Positions 20,910-32,543 of a stretch of 64,000 nucleotides of DNA are shown piece after piece; position 1 is the first letter of the stretch; every line of letters begins with the position of its first letter. The stretch covers positions 124,001 through 188,000 of the forward strand of contig NZ_FXUB01000002.1 of assembly GCF_900182835.1 (NCBI RefSeq). Direction: 5' to 3'. The notes beneath the pieces are model-generated. The model saw only the letters and a list, made by a program, of their open reading frames with translations. It had not been told where the DNA came from and searched no databases. The position numbers were made by a program, and so were the translations under genes. The DNA is from Desulfurobacterium pacificum (GTDB lineage Bacteria; Aquificota; Aquificia; Desulfurobacteriales; Desulfurobacteriaceae).

Positions 20910-22262
20910 ATGTTCGGAAAGCTATTAATCGCAAATAGAGGTGAAATAGCCGTAAGAATAATAAGAACGTGTAAAGAGTTAGGAATAAAAACTGTTGCCG
21001 TCTATTCAAAAGCAGACAAAGACTCTTTACACGTGTTCTTAGCAGACGAAGCCGTTTGTATAGGTGATGCTCCTCCCCAAGAGAGTTACCTCAACATACC
21101 GGCGATTATCTCTGCAGCAGAAATTACAGGTGCAGACGCCATACATCCGGGCTACGGCTTCCTTTCGGAAAACCCAGGATTTGCAGAGATATGTACCGCT
21201 TGTGGAATGAAGTTCGTAGGTCCTTCTCCAGAAACTATGGTCTTAATGGGAGATAAAGCAAAAGCCAGAGAAATAGCTATAAAAGCTGGCGTCCCTGTCG
21301 TTCCCGGTAGTGGTATTGTAAAGAACGTTCAGGAAGCATTAAAGGTATGCGAAGAGATAGGCTATCCCGTTTTAGTTAAAGCTGCCCACGGCGGTGGCGG
21401 AAGAGGAATGAGACTTATAGAATCAAAAGAGGAAGCTGAATCTCTCATAGTTACCGCAATGGCTGAGGCAGAAGCAGCCTTTGGCAATGGAGAAGTTTAT
21501 ATAGAAAAGTACGTCCAAAATCCCCGCCACATAGAGATTCAAATAGTTGCAGACTCTCACGGTAACGTAGTAACGTTTGGAGAGAGGGAATGTTCACTTC
21601 AGAGAAGACACCAGAAAGTAGTTGAAGAAGCTCCTTCTCCATTTGTTGACCCAGACCTGAGAGAAAAACTATCAGAGGCTGCAACAAAAATAGCCAAATT
21701 GATAAACTATGAAGGTGCAGGAACAATTGAATTCTTAGTTGACAAGGACAAAAACTTTTACTTCATTGAAATGAATACAAGAATTCAAGTAGAACACCCA
21801 GTAACAGAAATGGTAACCGGAAAAGACCTTATAAAGCTACAGCTACTTTCTGCGGCAGGAGAGAAACTTCCAACAGAGTCTCCTTCCTTAAACGGTCATG
21901 CGATAGAATTCAGAATAACTTGTGAAGATTACTTGAAAGATTTCCGTCCTGCTCCAGGAAAAATAGAGAAACTCCTACTCCCTGGAGGTTTCGGAGTAAG
22001 AATTGACACTCATATATATGAAGGTTATGCCGTTCCGCAGTACTACGATTCTTTACTGGCAAAACTTATAGTCTGGGGAGAAACAAGAGAAGAAGCCATA
22101 AAAAGAGGAAAAAGAGCATTAGAAGAGTTTATAATAGAAGGTAAGCTTAAAACAACAATACCGTTTCACTTAAAGCTAATAGAGGATGAAGATTTCGTGA
22201 AAGGAAACCTTGACACGAAGATACTGGAAAATAAAATATTACCAAAGATGAAACTTTCTTAA
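20910..22262 (+). CDS. accC: Biotin carboxylase subunit of acetyl-CoA carboxylase
   Basis: 450 aa ATP-grasp enzyme that carboxylates biotin on Acc[17 protein letters not shown] starts the N domain; HPGYGFLSE, the Gly-rich [11 protein letters not shown] loop, [15 protein letters not shown] and [13 protein letters not shown] are intact. It starts five bases after accB. accA and accD are not in the window. Confidence 0.96.
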   Translation: MFGKLLIANRGEIAVRIIRTCKELGIKTVAVYSKADKDSLHVFLADEAVCIGDAPPQESYLNIPAIISAAEITGADAIHPGYGFLSENPGFAEICTACGMKFVGPSPETMVLMGDKAKAREIAIKAGVPVVPGSGIVKNVQEALKVCEEIGYPVLVKAAHGGGGRGMRLIESKEEAESLIVTAMAEAEAAFGNGEVYIEKYVQNPRHIEIQIVADSHGNVVTFGERECSLQRRHQKVVEEAPSPFVDPDLREKLSEAATKIAKLINYEGAGTIEFLVDKDKNFYFIEMNTRIQVEHPVTEMVTGKDLIKLQLLSAAGEKLPTESPSLNGHAIEFRITCEDYLKDFRPAPGKIEKLLLPGGFGVRIDTHIYEGYAVPQYYDSLLAKLIVWGETREEAIKRGKRALEEFIIEGKLKTTIPFHLKLIEDEDFVKGNLDTKILENKILPKMKLS

Positions 22263-22325
22263 TTTAAAAGCTAACATTTTAAAAAAGCAAACTGTTTTCA
22301 CTTTTTAATTTTTTTGGAGGAAAAA

Positions 22326-22823
22326 ATGGCTTCCCAGTCAAAATCTGAAAAAGTAAAAATCTGGATAAAAGAATACCTTTCCGAATTCGGTGAATACTGC
22401 GGAACCTTAGAAGAATTGGCAAATTTAGCAAACTCAACATCTTATTTAACCAAAAAAGCTATTAGCGAGTTAGAAGAAGAAGGTTTAATAAATGTTGAAA
22501 CAAAAAGAGGAAAAGGTCTTGTGCTTACACTAAAAACAGAAAAAGAGGACTCTCAAAAAGAACCGCAGTTAGAACCAATTAAAGAAGAAAAATCGGAAGA
22601 AGAACTACTAAAAGAAAGAGAAGAAAGGAAGAAAAAAAAGGTTTCTCTTCAAGACCAAGTTTTAACTTCACTGTTAGGCAAAGAGATAACGGTATTCTTG
22701 ATAAGTGGAACGAGATTAGAAGGTAAACTCCTTGACTTTGACAACTTCACTCTATCAATGACAGCTCCAAAGGGGAAATCCTTAGTTTATAAACACGCTA
22801 TAGCAACAATACTCTACGAGTAA
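22326..22823 (+). CDS. Winged-helix-like region plus Hfq (Sm-like) domain protein, copy 1
   Basis: 165 aa from the ATG at 22326, chosen because GGAGG lies five bases upstream (a TTG at 22314 is unlikely). Residues 1-68 look like a winged helix: GTLEELANLANSTSYLTKKA, then a charged wing with KRGKG. Residues 70-105 form a Lys/Glu-rich linker. Residues 106-165 match Hfq closely: SLQDQVL (107-113), FLISGTRLEGKL Sm1 with FDNF (138-141), and VYKHAIATI Sm2 (154-162). Canonical Hfq is a short stand-alone protein, so the N-terminal addition is unusual. The next gene has the same design. Confidence 0.85.
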   Translation: MASQSKSEKVKIWIKEYLSEFGEYCGTLEELANLANSTSYLTKKAISELEEEGLINVETKRGKGLVLTLKTEKEDSQKEPQLEPIKEEKSEEELLKEREERKKKKVSLQDQVLTSLLGKEITVFLISGTRLEGKLLDFDNFTLSMTAPKGKSLVYKHAIATILYE

Positions 22824-22827
22824 AAAG

Positions 22828-23322
22828 ATGAAAAAGTATAAAACCTTAGAAGACGCCCAAATAGAGTTAATAGAGCTGTTAGAAGAAGAAGGAGAATTCA
22901 GAGGTACAATAAAAGAATTAGCAGAACGCCTCTCAGTAAAACCTGAAAACATCATACCCCTCCTACAACTTATGAAGTCATCAGGTGATATCGTTTATGA
23001 AGAAATTGAAGAGGAACTGATAATAAAGCCAGCTTCCTACATACCTGTTCTACCTCCCCTTCTCAACGAAAAACAAACAAAAGAGATAGAAGAGAAAACG
23101 CAGGAAGGATTTAAACTGATAGCCTGTTCTTACATGGGGGGCGTACAGAGTAGAGAATTAAGAAAAGCGGTAGGTAAAAGGGTCATCATCTATTTCAGGA
23201 ATGGAAGCCGAGTAGAAGGTAAACTCAAAGGCTTTGATAGATTTTGTTTAAGAGTTAGAAACTATATGGGGAATATCTTAGTATATAAACACTCTGTATC
23301 CACCATACTCTACAAGGAGTAG
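22828..23322 (+). CDS. Winged-helix-like region plus Hfq-like domain protein, copy 2
   Basis: 164 aa, starting four bases after copy 1. Residues 1-68 again look like a small HTH ([21 protein letters not shown]), then a linker with a Pro-rich turn, then an Hfq-like domain at about 105-164: [10 protein letters not shown] Sm1, FDRF (136-139) and VYKHSVSTI Sm2 (152-160). It lacks the SLQD helix motif of copy 1, so the proximal uridine-binding side may differ. It is likely a diverged duplicate that could mix into a ring with copy 1 (inference). nfo follows within two bases. Confidence 0.8.
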   Translation: MKKYKTLEDAQIELIELLEEEGEFRGTIKELAERLSVKPENIIPLLQLMKSSGDIVYEEIEEELIIKPASYIPVLPPLLNEKQTKEIEEKTQEGFKLIACSYMGGVQSRELRKAVGKRVIIYFRNGSRVEGKLKGFDRFCLRVRNYMGNILVYKHSVSTILYKE

Positions 23323-23323
23323 C

Positions 23324-24172
23324 ATGAAGTTCGTAGGAGCCCACGTAAGTACCTCTGGAGGTATATTCAACGCCCCTCTTAACGCAATAAACATAAAAGC
23401 TAAAGCTTTCGCACTCTTTACAAAGAACCAAAGAAGGTGGAATGCCAAACCACTGGCAGAAAACGATATAAAAGCATTTAAGGATAATCTTAAAAAAGCA
23501 AAAATTAACGTTGACCACGTTCTACCCCACGACAGCTATTTAATTAACTTAGGACACCCCGAAAAAGAAAAGAGACGCAAATCAATAGAAGCCTTCATTG
23601 ACGAAGTAAAGAGATGTCATCAGTTAGGATTAAAGTACCTAAATTTTCACCCGGGAAGCCACCTGCGTCAGATGACAGAAGAAGAGTGCTTAAAAGTAAT
23701 AGCAGAATCCTTGAATGAAACAATAGAAAGAACAGAGGAAGTAATTTTAGTAATTGAAAATACGGCAGGGCAGGGGTCAAACGTAGGATATAGGTTTGAA
23801 CATATAGCAAAACTCATAGAGTTAGTGGAAGATAAAACAAGAATAGGCGTATGCCTTGATACCTGTCACCTGTTCGCTGCAGGCTATGATATCAGAACAG
23901 AAACAGCATATTTAAAAACAATGGAAGAATTTGATTCAATAGTAGGATTTGAATATTTGAAAGGTATGCATCTAAACGATGCAAAATCAACATTGGGTAG
24001 CCGAATAGATAGGCATCATTCTATAGGAAAAGGAAACATCGGTTTAGAGGCTTTCCGATTAATTATGAACGACCCGCGCCTTGACAATATTCCCCTTATT
24101 CTTGAAACGATAGACCCTTCAATCTGGGCAGAGGAGATAAAACTACTATATTCATTAGTAGAACAACCTTAA
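23324..24172 (+). CDS. nfo: Endonuclease IV (AP endonuclease)
   Basis: 282 aa TIM-barrel repair enzyme cutting at abasic sites. [15 protein letters not shown] begins the protein; metal ligands appear in [33 protein letters not shown] and MHLNDAK, with [11 protein letters not shown] near residue 225. The ATG follows the second Hfq-domain gene by two bases. Confidence 0.95.
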   Translation: MKFVGAHVSTSGGIFNAPLNAINIKAKAFALFTKNQRRWNAKPLAENDIKAFKDNLKKAKINVDHVLPHDSYLINLGHPEKEKRRKSIEAFIDEVKRCHQLGLKYLNFHPGSHLRQMTEEECLKVIAESLNETIERTEEVILVIENTAGQGSNVGYRFEHIAKLIELVEDKTRIGVCLDTCHLFAAGYDIRTETAYLKTMEEFDSIVGFEYLKGMHLNDAKSTLGSRIDRHHSIGKGNIGLEAFRLIMNDPRLDNIPLILETIDPSIWAEEIKLLYSLVEQP

Positions 24173-24185
24173 TGGAAGACTTATC

Positions 24186-24827
24186 ATGATTTTCCGAGAT
24201 AGAAGGGAAGCTGGAGAACTTTTAGCAGAAGCTATACTGCGTAAATACAACGGCACGCTAAAAGACCCCGTTGTCGTTGCAATTCCAAGAGGAGGCGTCA
24301 TAGTCGCAAAACCGATTGCAGAAGCCTTAAGCGCCCCTATAACCCTTGTAATACCGAGAAAGATTGGAGCACCTTTTAACGAAGAATTTGCAATAGGAGC
24401 AGTAACGGAAGATGGTTATATTTTGATGAATCCATCAATAACCCAAGATATAGCTTATAGGATGGGAATCACCAGAGAGTACATAGAAAGAAAGGCAAAG
24501 GAAGAATTGAAAGAGATAGAAAGGCGGAAAAGGCTTTACCTTCAGGGGAGAGAAATCCCTATAACCAACAGAGATGTTATCTTAGTTGATGATGGAATAG
24601 CTACAGGATTGACCGTAAAGGCAGCAATTCTCTCTCTAAAAAGGCAAAATCCAAATAGAATTATATTAGCCGTTCCTGTAATGCCTGCAGATAAAGTTTC
24701 GGAATTTCAAGAGTTGGTTGACGACCTAATAGCCCTCCACACGCCGGAATACTTTAACGCTGTAGGGCAATTCTACTACGATTTTTCTCAAACCTCTGAT
24801 GAAGAAGTTATAGAAGCTTTATCCTGA
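24186..24827 (+). CDS. Phosphoribosyltransferase-family protein
   Basis: 213 aa type I PRTase fold. VVAIPRGGVIVAKPIAEAL begins the core and the PRPP loop VILVDDGIATGLTVKAA lies near residues 137-153. It resembles the COG1926 group of unassigned PRTases; the base it uses cannot be told. Its tail overlaps the convergent pyrF by nine bases. Confidence 0.8.
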   Translation: MIFRDRREAGELLAEAILRKYNGTLKDPVVVAIPRGGVIVAKPIAEALSAPITLVIPRKIGAPFNEEFAIGAVTEDGYILMNPSITQDIAYRMGITREYIERKAKEELKEIERRKRLYLQGREIPITNRDVILVDDGIATGLTVKAAILSLKRQNPNRIILAVPVMPADKVSEFQELVDDLIALHTPEYFNAVGQFYYDFSQTSDEEVIEALS

Positions 24828-25523
24828 AATTTCTGACTTTATTTTCTTAATAGCTTCCAATGGATTCTCAGCTCTGGTAATAGGTCTTCCGATAACCATA
24901 TAGTCAACGCTTAACTGAACTGCTAGTTTAGGAGTAACCACTCTTTTTTGGTCATCCTTTGAAGCCCATAAAGGTCTAATACCCGGCGTAACCGTAATAA
25001 AATCTTCTCCTAATCTCTCTTTTATTCTCTTAACCTCTTTGGCGGAACAGACAACTCCATCAAAACCAGCTTTTTTAGCGAGTTCTGCAAGGCGCAACAC
25101 TGTATTTTCCACGCTATCGTGTATACCTATGCTTTTTAAATCTTCCTCTCCCATGCTTGTAAGAACTGTTACAGCTATGAGTAAAGGCTTCTCAATACCC
25201 AAACTCTCAGCATACTCTCTGTTAAACTCTGCAACTTCTTTAAGTAAGTTAAACCCTCCGAAAGCGTGAACGTTATACATAAACGCGCCAGATTCAACAG
25301 CAACTTTAGCCGCCGATTTAACAGTGTTAGGAATATCATGATACTTTAAATCCAAGAAAACTCTTCCACCTAAATCGGAAATCTTTTTAACAATGGAAAC
25401 TCCACACCTTGAAAATAGCTCAAGACCCACCTTAAAGTAACTAACTTCTCCTATTATTTCCTTAACAAGACCTATTGCTTTCTCTTCAGAATCAAAATCA
25501 AGAGCAACAATGACTTTACTCAT
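24819..25523 (-). CDS. pyrF: Orotidine 5'-phosphate decarboxylase
   Basis: 234 aa TIM barrel that makes UMP. The catalytic DLKYHDIPNTV loop (Asp-x-Lys-x-x-Asp) and the phosphate-binding VTPGIRP and VIGRPIT motifs are intact. It overlaps hom by eight bases in the apparent operon alaC-hom-pyrF. Confidence 0.95.
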   Translation of the reverse strand: MSKVIVALDFDSEEKAIGLVKEIIGEVSYFKVGLELFSRCGVSIVKKISDLGGRVFLDLKYHDIPNTVKSAAKVAVESGAFMYNVHAFGGFNLLKEVAEFNREYAESLGIEKPLLIAVTVLTSMGEEDLKSIGIHDSVENTVLRLAELAKKAGFDGVVCSAKEVKRIKERLGEDFITVTPGIRPLWASKDDQKRVVTPKLAVQLSVDYMVIGRPITRAENPLEAIKKIKSEISG

Positions 25524-26799
25524 TAGTAAACTCCTCTATCATACAAACGAAAGTGGGCTTTAGAATAACGTCTAATTTATCTATCTCCTCTATTGCCTTC
25601 TGAACATCTCTCTTTTTCGCAGGGTGGGTGGTCATAACGACCGGAACTCCTCCTTCTACTGTAACGCTTTTCTGTAGAGCCATCTTTATGCTTATACCAA
25701 ACTTTGCCAATATCTTTGAAATACTTGCAAGAACGCCCGGTTTATCAAGGGCAGTAAAGCGCAGGTAAAAGCTGGAAACGAACTCATCTGGTTCTTTTAT
25801 CTTTACTTCACTCTTTTCAAACAAACATTCAGGAACGTCGTAGAAGTTGCCCAAAGCCAAATCAACAATGTCTGAAACAACAGCGCTCGCTGTAGGTTTT
25901 TCTCCTGCACCTTTACCGTAGTAAAGGGTCTCTCCCACAAAATCCCCATCAACCAAACAAGCATTAAATACGCCGTTAACACTTGCCAGTATATGGTTTT
26001 CAGGTATCATCGTGGGGTGAACCCTTACTTCCATACCGTTTTCTTCAAGCTTTGATATGGCTAAAAGCTTGATTCTGTAGCCAAAATCCATTGCGAGTTC
26101 AATATCAAGAGGGGTAATTTCTCTTATTCCTCTCAGGTAAACGTTCTCCGTTTTTACCCACCTGCAATAAGCGAGACTTGAGAGAATGGCAATCTTGTGG
26201 GCTGCATCGTAACCTTCAACGTCAAGCGTTGGGTCTGCTTCTGCATATCCTAACTCCTGCGCCTCTTTTAACGCAGTGTAGAAATCAACTTTCTTTTCTG
26301 TCATCATCGTCAAAATGTAGTTGGCAGTTCCGTTTATGATTCCGTAAATTCCTTTAATTCTGTTGCCAACAAGCCCTTCTCTCAAAGCTTTTATAACGGG
26401 GATACCTCCCCCAACGCTTGCTTCAAACTTTAAAGAAACACCGCTTTCCCTTGCCAGCATAAACAGGTCTTTACCGTAGTCGGCAAGAAGAGCTTTGTTC
26501 GCTGTAACAACGTGTTTTTCCATTTTTAAGGCTTCAATTATCAGGTCTCTCGCTACCGTAGTTCCTCCTATAAGCTCTACGATAACGTCGCAATCAACGC
26601 TTTTTAAAGCTTCAAAACCGTCATCGTAAACTCTATCTACAGGAACGCCTAAAGATTTCACTTTTTCGGGATTTTTATCGGCAACGAAGGCTATTTCTAT
26701 CTTTTCACCGGTTCGCCTTTCTATCAAACTACTGTTCTGTAAAAGCAACTTGACAACGCCACTACCAACAGTTCCGCAACCTACAATTCCTACACGCAT
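25516..26799 (-). CDS. hom: Homoserine dehydrogenase
   Basis: About 427 aa. It has an NAD(P)-binding N terminus GIVGCGTVGSGVV, the substrate region VGGGIPVIKALREGL and YGIINGTANYILT, then a C-terminal ACT domain (about residues 350-427, starting YLRFTALDKPGVLASI), which usually mediates threonine feedback. I chose the ATG at 26799 because AGAGG lies five bases upstream; a GTG at 26805 adds two residues. It follows alaC closely. Confidence 0.94.
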   Translation of the reverse strand: MRVGIVGCGTVGSGVVKLLLQNSSLIERRTGEKIEIAFVADKNPEKVKSLGVPVDRVYDDGFEALKSVDCDVIVELIGGTTVARDLIIEALKMEKHVVTANKALLADYGKDLFMLARESGVSLKFEASVGGGIPVIKALREGLVGNRIKGIYGIINGTANYILTMMTEKKVDFYTALKEAQELGYAEADPTLDVEGYDAAHKIAILSSLAYCRWVKTENVYLRGIREITPLDIELAMDFGYRIKLLAISKLEENGMEVRVHPTMIPENHILASVNGVFNACLVDGDFVGETLYYGKGAGEKPTASAVVSDIVDLALGNFYDVPECLFEKSEVKIKEPDEFVSSFYLRFTALDKPGVLASISKILAKFGISIKMALQKSVTVEGGVPVVMTTHPAKKRDVQKAIEEIDKLDVILKPTFVCMIEEFTNE

Positions 26800-26808
26800 A
26801 AGCACCTC

Positions 26809-28026
26809 TTAAACGCTTATATTCCTTAGACCGTATTTTTCAAAAGCCCTCTTTATGCCCCTTACTGCCTGTTTTATCCTCAGTTCGTTTTCTACCAGGG
26901 CAAATCTGACGTATTTATCTCCGTATTCGCCAAAACCAACTCCTGGAGAAACGGCAACTTTCCCGTCTAAAAGGAGCATTTTGGCAAATTCAAGTGAACC
27001 CATAGATTGGAATTTTTCGGGGATTTTCGCCCAAACAAACATGGTAGATTTTGGTTTCTCTACGTGCCAGCCGATACGATTTAAACCTTCAACTAAGACG
27101 TCGCGCCTCTTTTGATAAATCTGCCTGTACTCCTCAACGCAAGATTGGTCACCCTTTAAAGCTATTATTGCCGCTATCTGAATAGGCTGGAACATTCCGT
27201 AATCAAGATAACTCTTCATCCTGTACAAAGCGTGAATAATCTCTTTATTGCCAGAAGCAAATCCAACCCTCCAGCCAGCCATTGAGTAAGTTTTAGAAAG
27301 GGAATAAAACTCAACAGCAACGTCTTTAGCCCCTTTGACCTGTAAAATACTCGGTGGGACGTATCCATCAAAGGCTATCTCTGCATAAGCTATATCTTGA
27401 ATCACTATAAGGCTGTTATCCTTTGCAAAATCCACCACCCTCTCAAAAAAATTAAGCGAAACGCAGGCAGTAGTAGGGTTGTGTGGAAAGTTGAGAATAA
27501 GAACTTTTGGTCGGGGCCAGCTCTCTTTGTAGGCTTTGATTATGGATTCAAAGAACGCCTCTTCATCAAAACCCTCTTCTGTTAAGAGTGGAACGCTTCT
27601 AACATCTCCACCTGCAATAATGATGGAATACGGATGGATAGGATACGCAGGAGTAGGAACTATTGCAACGTCACCCGGATTAATCAAAGTTAAAGCCAAG
27701 TGAGCAAGACCTTCCTTTGAACCTATAGTTGTGATAATTTCTGTTTCCGGGTCAAGGTCAACGTTATACTTCCTTTTATACCAGAGCGCTAATGCTTCCC
27801 TCAGTTTAAACAACCCTTTCGTTTGAGAATATCTATGGTTTTTCGGGTTCTGTGCAGCCTCACAAAGTTTATCAACTATGTGCTGCGGCGTAGGTAAGTC
27901 CGGATTCCCCATTCCCAAATCTACGATATCTTCTCCTGCCCTGCGCAGCTTAGTTTTCAGGTCGTTCACTACAGCAAACACGTAGGGAGGTAACCTGTCT
28001 ATCCTTGCAAATTGGAACTTGGACAT
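26809..28026 (-). CDS. alaC: PLP-dependent aminotransferase, AlaC-like
   Basis: About 405 aa fold-type I aminotransferase. The PLP Lys is in [35 protein letters not shown] and the C-terminal [21 protein letters not shown] are as in the AlaC group of alanine/glutamate-pyruvate transaminases. A LL-diaminopimelate aminotransferase role is the main alternative. I chose the ATG at 28026, with GGAG seven bases upstream, over one 21 bases further out. Confidence 0.82.
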   Translation of the reverse strand: MSKFQFARIDRLPPYVFAVVNDLKTKLRRAGEDIVDLGMGNPDLPTPQHIVDKLCEAAQNPKNHRYSQTKGLFKLREALALWYKRKYNVDLDPETEIITTIGSKEGLAHLALTLINPGDVAIVPTPAYPIHPYSIIIAGGDVRSVPLLTEEGFDEEAFFESIIKAYKESWPRPKVLILNFPHNPTTACVSLNFFERVVDFAKDNSLIVIQDIAYAEIAFDGYVPPSILQVKGAKDVAVEFYSLSKTYSMAGWRVGFASGNKEIIHALYRMKSYLDYGMFQPIQIAAIIALKGDQSCVEEYRQIYQKRRDVLVEGLNRIGWHVEKPKSTMFVWAKIPEKFQSMGSLEFAKMLLLDGKVAVSPGVGFGEYGDKYVRFALVENELRIKQAVRGIKRAFEKYGLRNISV

Positions 28027-28120
28027 TTCAAATCTCCAACGCATCAAATTATTAAGTGTTATTTTATAGGAATTTCTACCATCATTGATAAAATACGCAA
28101 AGCAATCTTTCGGGGGAAGG

Positions 28121-28771
28121 GTGAAAGCGCTCTTCGGAGGAAGTTTTAATCCTGTTCATATAGGGCATTTAATCGTTGCAAGAGACATACTGGAGGATTT
28201 TCAATTCAAAAAAGTGATATTTGTTCCTGCCTTCATCCAACCTCTAAAGGAGAATCTACTAATTCCACCAGAAATAAGATTAAAACTCCTAAAAGTTTCA
28301 ATCAAAGGAGAAAAGCACTTTGACGTTTGGGATTACGAAATAAAACAGGAAGGCGTTTCCTATACTTACAAAACCCTTGAAGCGTACGTCAAGAATTACA
28401 AAGAAAAACCTGTTCTTATAATGGGAACAGATTCTTTTCTCTCATTTCACAGATGGAAAGAACCGGAAAAAATCCTCACCCTCTCCACCCTCCTCATCGT
28501 CAAAAGACCAGGCTATGAAGAAAACTTCACCGACGTCCTAAAAAAACTCAACGCCAACCTTTCAGTCATAGAAGTAGAAAAAGGCAAAGTAGACAAAACA
28601 ATACTCTCCCACGCAAAAATAATCTTCTATAAAGGAAGGCAGCTCCAGATAAGCGCAACAGAAATAAGAGAACGCCTTAAACAGGGCAAAAGCATTAAAT
28701 ACATGGTAACGGAAGAAGCAGAAAAAATCCTCAGGAGGTGGTGGGAAAATGCCTTTCAAAAAAATGTTTAA
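28121..28771 (+). CDS. nadD: Nicotinate-nucleotide adenylyltransferase
   Basis: About 216 aa. [15 protein letters not shown] carries the nucleotidyltransferase HxGH motif at the N terminus and the C-terminal [13 protein letters not shown] is the ISSTxIR motif. I chose the GTG at 28121, just after GGGGGAAGG, because it places the first beta strand at the terminus as usual; a TTG at 28085 is in frame. A TGATAAAAT promoter-like element lies at 28086-28094. The end overlaps pgk by 23 bases. Confidence 0.92.
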   Translation: MKALFGGSFNPVHIGHLIVARDILEDFQFKKVIFVPAFIQPLKENLLIPPEIRLKLLKVSIKGEKHFDVWDYEIKQEGVSYTYKTLEAYVKNYKEKPVLIMGTDSFLSFHRWKEPEKILTLSTLLIVKRPGYEENFTDVLKKLNANLSVIEVEKGKVDKTILSHAKIIFYKGRQLQISATEIRERLKQGKSIKYMVTEEAEKILRRWWENAFQKNV

Positions 28772-29963
28772 CAAAATGACCCTGCGAGACATAAAGAAAG
28801 AAGACCTGAAAGGAAAGAAGGTTTTCGTAAGAGTTGACTTTAACGTCCCCATAGAAAACGGCATAATCCAGAACGATAAAAGAATAAGAGCAGCACTACC
28901 AACAATCAACTACCTAATAGACCACGGCGCAAAAGTAATACTCTGTTCCCACCTTGATAGACCTAAAGGCTGGGACCCCAAGTTTTCTTTAAAACCTGTA
29001 GCAGAAAGGCTTGCTCGCCTGTTAGAAAAGGAAGTAAAGTTTATACCAGACGTTGTCGGCGAAGAAGTTGAATGGGAAGTAAACAACTTAAAAGAGGGAG
29101 AAGTTGCCCTCCTTGAAAACGTCCGATTCTACAAAGAGGAGACGAAGAACGATGAGGAGTTTGCCAAAAAGCTTGCAAAACTTGCAGACATTTACGTAAA
29201 CGATGCCTTTGGAACGGCACACAGAAAACACGCATCTACCTACGGAATAGCTAAGTTCGTGGAAGTTGCAGTAGCAGGTTTTCTCCTTGAAAAAGAGATA
29301 AAGTTCTTGCAGAAAGCTTTAGACAACCCGGAAAGACCGTTAGTTCTTATCATAGGAGGTTCAAAAGTAAGCGGCAAATTAGAAGTAATAGAAAACCTCT
29401 TAAAAATCGTTGACAAAATGCTCATCGGCGGAGGAATGGCTTACACGTTCCTTAAAGCCGCCGGCTACAACGTAGGGAAATCTTTAGTAGAAGATGAACT
29501 GATAGAAACGGCAAAAGAAATTATGAAAGAAGCCGAAGAAAAGGGTGTCAAGTTCTACATACCTGTTGATAGCAATAACGCAGATGAATTCTCCCCTACC
29601 GCTCACGCTAAACTAACCACTTACAAAGAGATACCGAACGACATGATGGGACTTGATATAGGACCTGCAACCGTTTACCTGTTTAAAGAAGCTCTTTCTG
29701 ACGCTAAAACGATTCTCTGGAACGGTCCTATGGGCGTATTTGAATTTGAAAAGTTCCGCTACGGGACAATGGAGATAGGCAGAATAGTTGCAGAACACAC
29801 CGATGCTTTAAGGATTGTAGGCGGAGGAGACAGCGTAGCAGCCATAGAGATGTTGGGACTTGAACACCAGATTGACCACGTTTCAACAGGAGGAGGTGCG
29901 TTCCTTGAATTCCTATCTGGAAAGGAACTACCTGGAGTTATGGCTCTAACCGACAAACAGTAA
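28749..29963 (+). CDS. pgk: Phosphoglycerate kinase
   Basis: 404 aa glycolytic and gluconeogenic enzyme. [48 protein letters not shown] and [12 protein letters not shown] are all present. AGGAGG lies ten bases before the ATG. A short GC hairpin with a T run follows the stop. Confidence 0.96.
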   Translation: MPFKKMFNKMTLRDIKKEDLKGKKVFVRVDFNVPIENGIIQNDKRIRAALPTINYLIDHGAKVILCSHLDRPKGWDPKFSLKPVAERLARLLEKEVKFIPDVVGEEVEWEVNNLKEGEVALLENVRFYKEETKNDEEFAKKLAKLADIYVNDAFGTAHRKHASTYGIAKFVEVAVAGFLLEKEIKFLQKALDNPERPLVLIIGGSKVSGKLEVIENLLKIVDKMLIGGGMAYTFLKAAGYNVGKSLVEDELIETAKEIMKEAEEKGVKFYIPVDSNNADEFSPTAHAKLTTYKEIPNDMMGLDIGPATVYLFKEALSDAKTILWNGPMGVFEFEKFRYGTMEIGRIVAEHTDALRIVGGGDSVAAIEMLGLEHQIDHVSTGGGAFLEFLSGKELPGVMALTDKQ

Positions 29964-29985
29964 GGCGGGGTGTTCTCGCCTTTTT
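29962..29985 (+). terminator. Rho-independent terminator after pgk
   Basis: Stem AAGGCG/CGCCTT (29962-29967 with 29977-29982), nine-base loop, then a T run. It starts inside the pgk stop codon. The other strand lacks a T run, so it serves the plus strand only. Confidence 0.6.
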
Positions 29986-31210
29986 AATAAACTATCAGGT
30001 TAACACCTCTGTATCTGAGATAAGGAATTTCCTCTAACTTATCAAAGGAATCCACCATAAACCACTCTTTTTGGGGCGCAAATATTTGAATCCCCTTAAT
30101 ATAAAAAGTAGAACGTTTACCGCTTGAAGGTGGTTCTTTCAGGATTAGTTTTACCTTCTTTGTCGCAATAGGTATCAACTCTAACAGCTTCTCAGCATCG
30201 TCAGCAAAGTTCCCGGTAAGCGTAAAGACTTTATAGCCTTCAAGTTCAAGCTGAACCTTCTCCTGAGGGCTAACGGTATCTAAAACGGCATAAATCTTAC
30301 AGTCAGGTATTACAACTCCCTTTTCCGTCACTTTACCCTTATGCTTAGAAACGAGATAAACTAACTCTGCTAACTTTTCTCTGCCATTACCAGAAAGAAT
30401 TTTCAGTTCCCCTTCACCTTCTCCTGCCGTTAAATCGGTTTTACATTTTCGTTGAGGTTGAACAACTCTAACTCCATAGGAGAAAAGAAGCTTCTTCAAA
30501 GGCGCTGGCGTATCCGATTTAAGATTTACAACAGTCCTTTCTCCTGTTGATGAGTCATAACCCATATAGTCGTAGTGGTAAACAAGCACATCGTTAATAC
30601 CTAACGTTAAGTTGCCATTTTTCTGAACAGAACCGAACGCAGATGAAAGGGAATTTTCAAACAGGTTTTCAAGCTGAGTTCCATTAACAACACTTATTCC
30701 CAAAGATTCTATTTCCTTCTTTACAGAACCTTTCAGAGAGTTATTCAAATCAACGATAAATTGATTCCCGTTAAAAGAAACTTTGGGGTATTTACTGAAG
30801 TTTATCTTCTCGTTTTCCAAGAAAAGTGCCCCCTGACGCTCTACTTTAGCGCCTAAGAGTTTCATCCCTTCAAGGTAAGGAGAAGTAGCCTCTTTTTCCT
30901 TCCCTTTCCCTTTAACAGCAATCTCAGAAAAGCTAACAGGCAATTTCAATTTACTGCCAGCGTAGATGAGGTTGGGATTTTTCAGTTTATTCAACTTAAC
31001 AATTTCCTTTAACTTATACGGCGGGATATGGAATTTTTTCAATATTTTTAATAGAGTATCACCTCTCTTAACCTTATAAATCAAGTAATCGGAAGGCTCC
31101 TGAGGTTTGGCATTTACGAACTTATATATATTCAGCTCGTAAACCTTAGCCGCAGCAGAAAAGGTAACTGCAGAAAAAAACAGAAAAGTTAAACCAATTC
31201 TTTTAACCAT
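29984..31210 (-). CDS. LysM-domain exported protein
   Basis: 408 aa with a signal peptide (cleavage likely after AAA near residue 21). One LysM motif, at about residues 44-92, starts [16 protein letters not shown] and ends YAGSKLKLP. The remaining 300 residues have no motif I recognise. LysM suggests binding to peptidoglycan. It overlaps trmFO by 22 bases and is likely co-transcribed. No peptidase motif was seen. Confidence 0.7.
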   Translation of the reverse strand: MVKRIGLTFLFFSAVTFSAAAKVYELNIYKFVNAKPQEPSDYLIYKVKRGDTLLKILKKFHIPPYKLKEIVKLNKLKNPNLIYAGSKLKLPVSFSEIAVKGKGKEKEATSPYLEGMKLLGAKVERQGALFLENEKINFSKYPKVSFNGNQFIVDLNNSLKGSVKKEIESLGISVVNGTQLENLFENSLSSAFGSVQKNGNLTLGINDVLVYHYDYMGYDSSTGERTVVNLKSDTPAPLKKLLFSYGVRVVQPQRKCKTDLTAGEGEGELKILSGNGREKLAELVYLVSKHKGKVTEKGVVIPDCKIYAVLDTVSPQEKVQLELEGYKVFTLTGNFADDAEKLLELIPIATKKVKLILKEPPSSGKRSTFYIKGIQIFAPQKEWFMVDSFDKLEEIPYLRYRGVNLIVY

Positions 31211-32502
31211 CGTTCCATCTCTCTTAAAGCTCTTTCTGCCAGGTATTTACGCCTTTCCTTTTTACCCTTTATTTTACGTTCCGGAGGCGGCAGTAAACCG
31301 AAATTCGCGTTCATCGGCTGAAAACTTTTTTCATCAGCAGTAGTAATGTAGTTAAGTAAAGCTCCTACCATGGTTTCTCTGGGAGGATAAATCGGCTCCT
31401 CCCCTTTATACAATCTCACAGCGTTCATTCCAGCAATTATACCCGTTGCTGCTGATTCCGGATAACCTTCTACGCCAGTTATCTGACCGGCAAAAAGGAC
31501 TTCTGGATTTTTCTTTAGCTGAAGCGTGGGGAGAAGTAGTTTGGGGGATTTTATAAAAGTATTCCTGTGAATGCTTCCATACCTTGCAAACTCAGCGTTC
31601 TCAAGACCGGGAATTAAACGAAAAACTCTTTTCTGTTCAGGATATTTCAACTTGGTTTGAAAGCCAACCATGTTAAGAAGCGTTCCTTCTCTGTTCTCTT
31701 TCCTCAATTGAACAACGGCAAAAGGTCTCTTTCCAGTTCTCGGGTCTACAAGACCAACAGGTTTTAAAGGACCGAAAAGGAGCGTTTGTTTTCCCCTTTC
31801 TGCAAGCTCCTCAATAGGCATACAACCTTCAAAGTAGCACGCTCTTTCAAAATCCTTCAGGGGAACCTTTTCTGCTTCCATAAGAGCGTTGTAAAAGCGT
31901 TCATACTCTTCTTCTGTCATCGGGCAGTTCAGGTAATCGTCTCCTCCCTTACCGTAGCGAGAACCCCAGAAACATTTTGAATAATCTATGGTATCAGCGT
32001 AAACTATGGGGGAAATCGCATCGTAGAAGTGAAGCTCTTCCTCTCCTAAATAGTTTTGAAGATACTTTGAAAAAGGTTCCGAAGTGAGAGGACCCGTTGC
32101 AACGACGGTTATCTCTCCTTTTGGCAGCTCAGTAACCTCTTCCCTTATTACCTCTATAAGCGGATGATTCTCTATTTTTTCTGTAATGAACTCTGAAAAT
32201 TTATCTCTATCAACAGCTAAAGCGCCACCAGCAGGCACTTCAGACTTTTTGGCAGCTTCTATAACTATGGAATCTAAAAGCTCCATCTCTTTTTTCAGTA
32301 AACCTCTTGGCGTAACGATATCTTTACCGCCTAAAGTGTTACTACACACAAGCTCTGCAAATTTATCTGTTTTATGGGCAGGAGTCATTTTCTTAGGTCT
32401 CATTTCAAAAAGCCTGACAGGAATACCACTTTCCGCTATTTTCCACGCAGCCTCTACTCCTGCAAGACCGCCACCTATAACGTTAATCACCGTTTCCTCC
32501 AA
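31189..32502 (-). CDS. trmFO: Folate/FAD-dependent tRNA (uracil-5-)-methyltransferase TrmFO
   Basis: 437 aa flavoprotein that makes m5U54 in the T loop using methylenetetrahydrofolate. [13 protein letters not shown] is the FAD-binding start; [29 protein letters not shown] and [14 protein letters not shown] match the family. It is divergent from the heptose adenylyltransferase. An AAAATCCCC motif lies at 31544-31552. Confidence 0.93.
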   Translation of the reverse strand: MEETVINVIGGGLAGVEAAWKIAESGIPVRLFEMRPKKMTPAHKTDKFAELVCSNTLGGKDIVTPRGLLKKEMELLDSIVIEAAKKSEVPAGGALAVDRDKFSEFITEKIENHPLIEVIREEVTELPKGEITVVATGPLTSEPFSKYLQNYLGEEELHFYDAISPIVYADTIDYSKCFWGSRYGKGGDDYLNCPMTEEEYERFYNALMEAEKVPLKDFERACYFEGCMPIEELAERGKQTLLFGPLKPVGLVDPRTGKRPFAVVQLRKENREGTLLNMVGFQTKLKYPEQKRVFRLIPGLENAEFARYGSIHRNTFIKSPKLLLPTLQLKKNPEVLFAGQITGVEGYPESAATGIIAGMNAVRLYKGEEPIYPPRETMVGALLNYITTADEKSFQPMNANFGLLPPPERKIKGKKERRKYLAERALREMERWLKELV

Positions 32503-32543
32503 TTAAGATAAAATTCAATCATAAATTTATGAGGAGTTTACGG

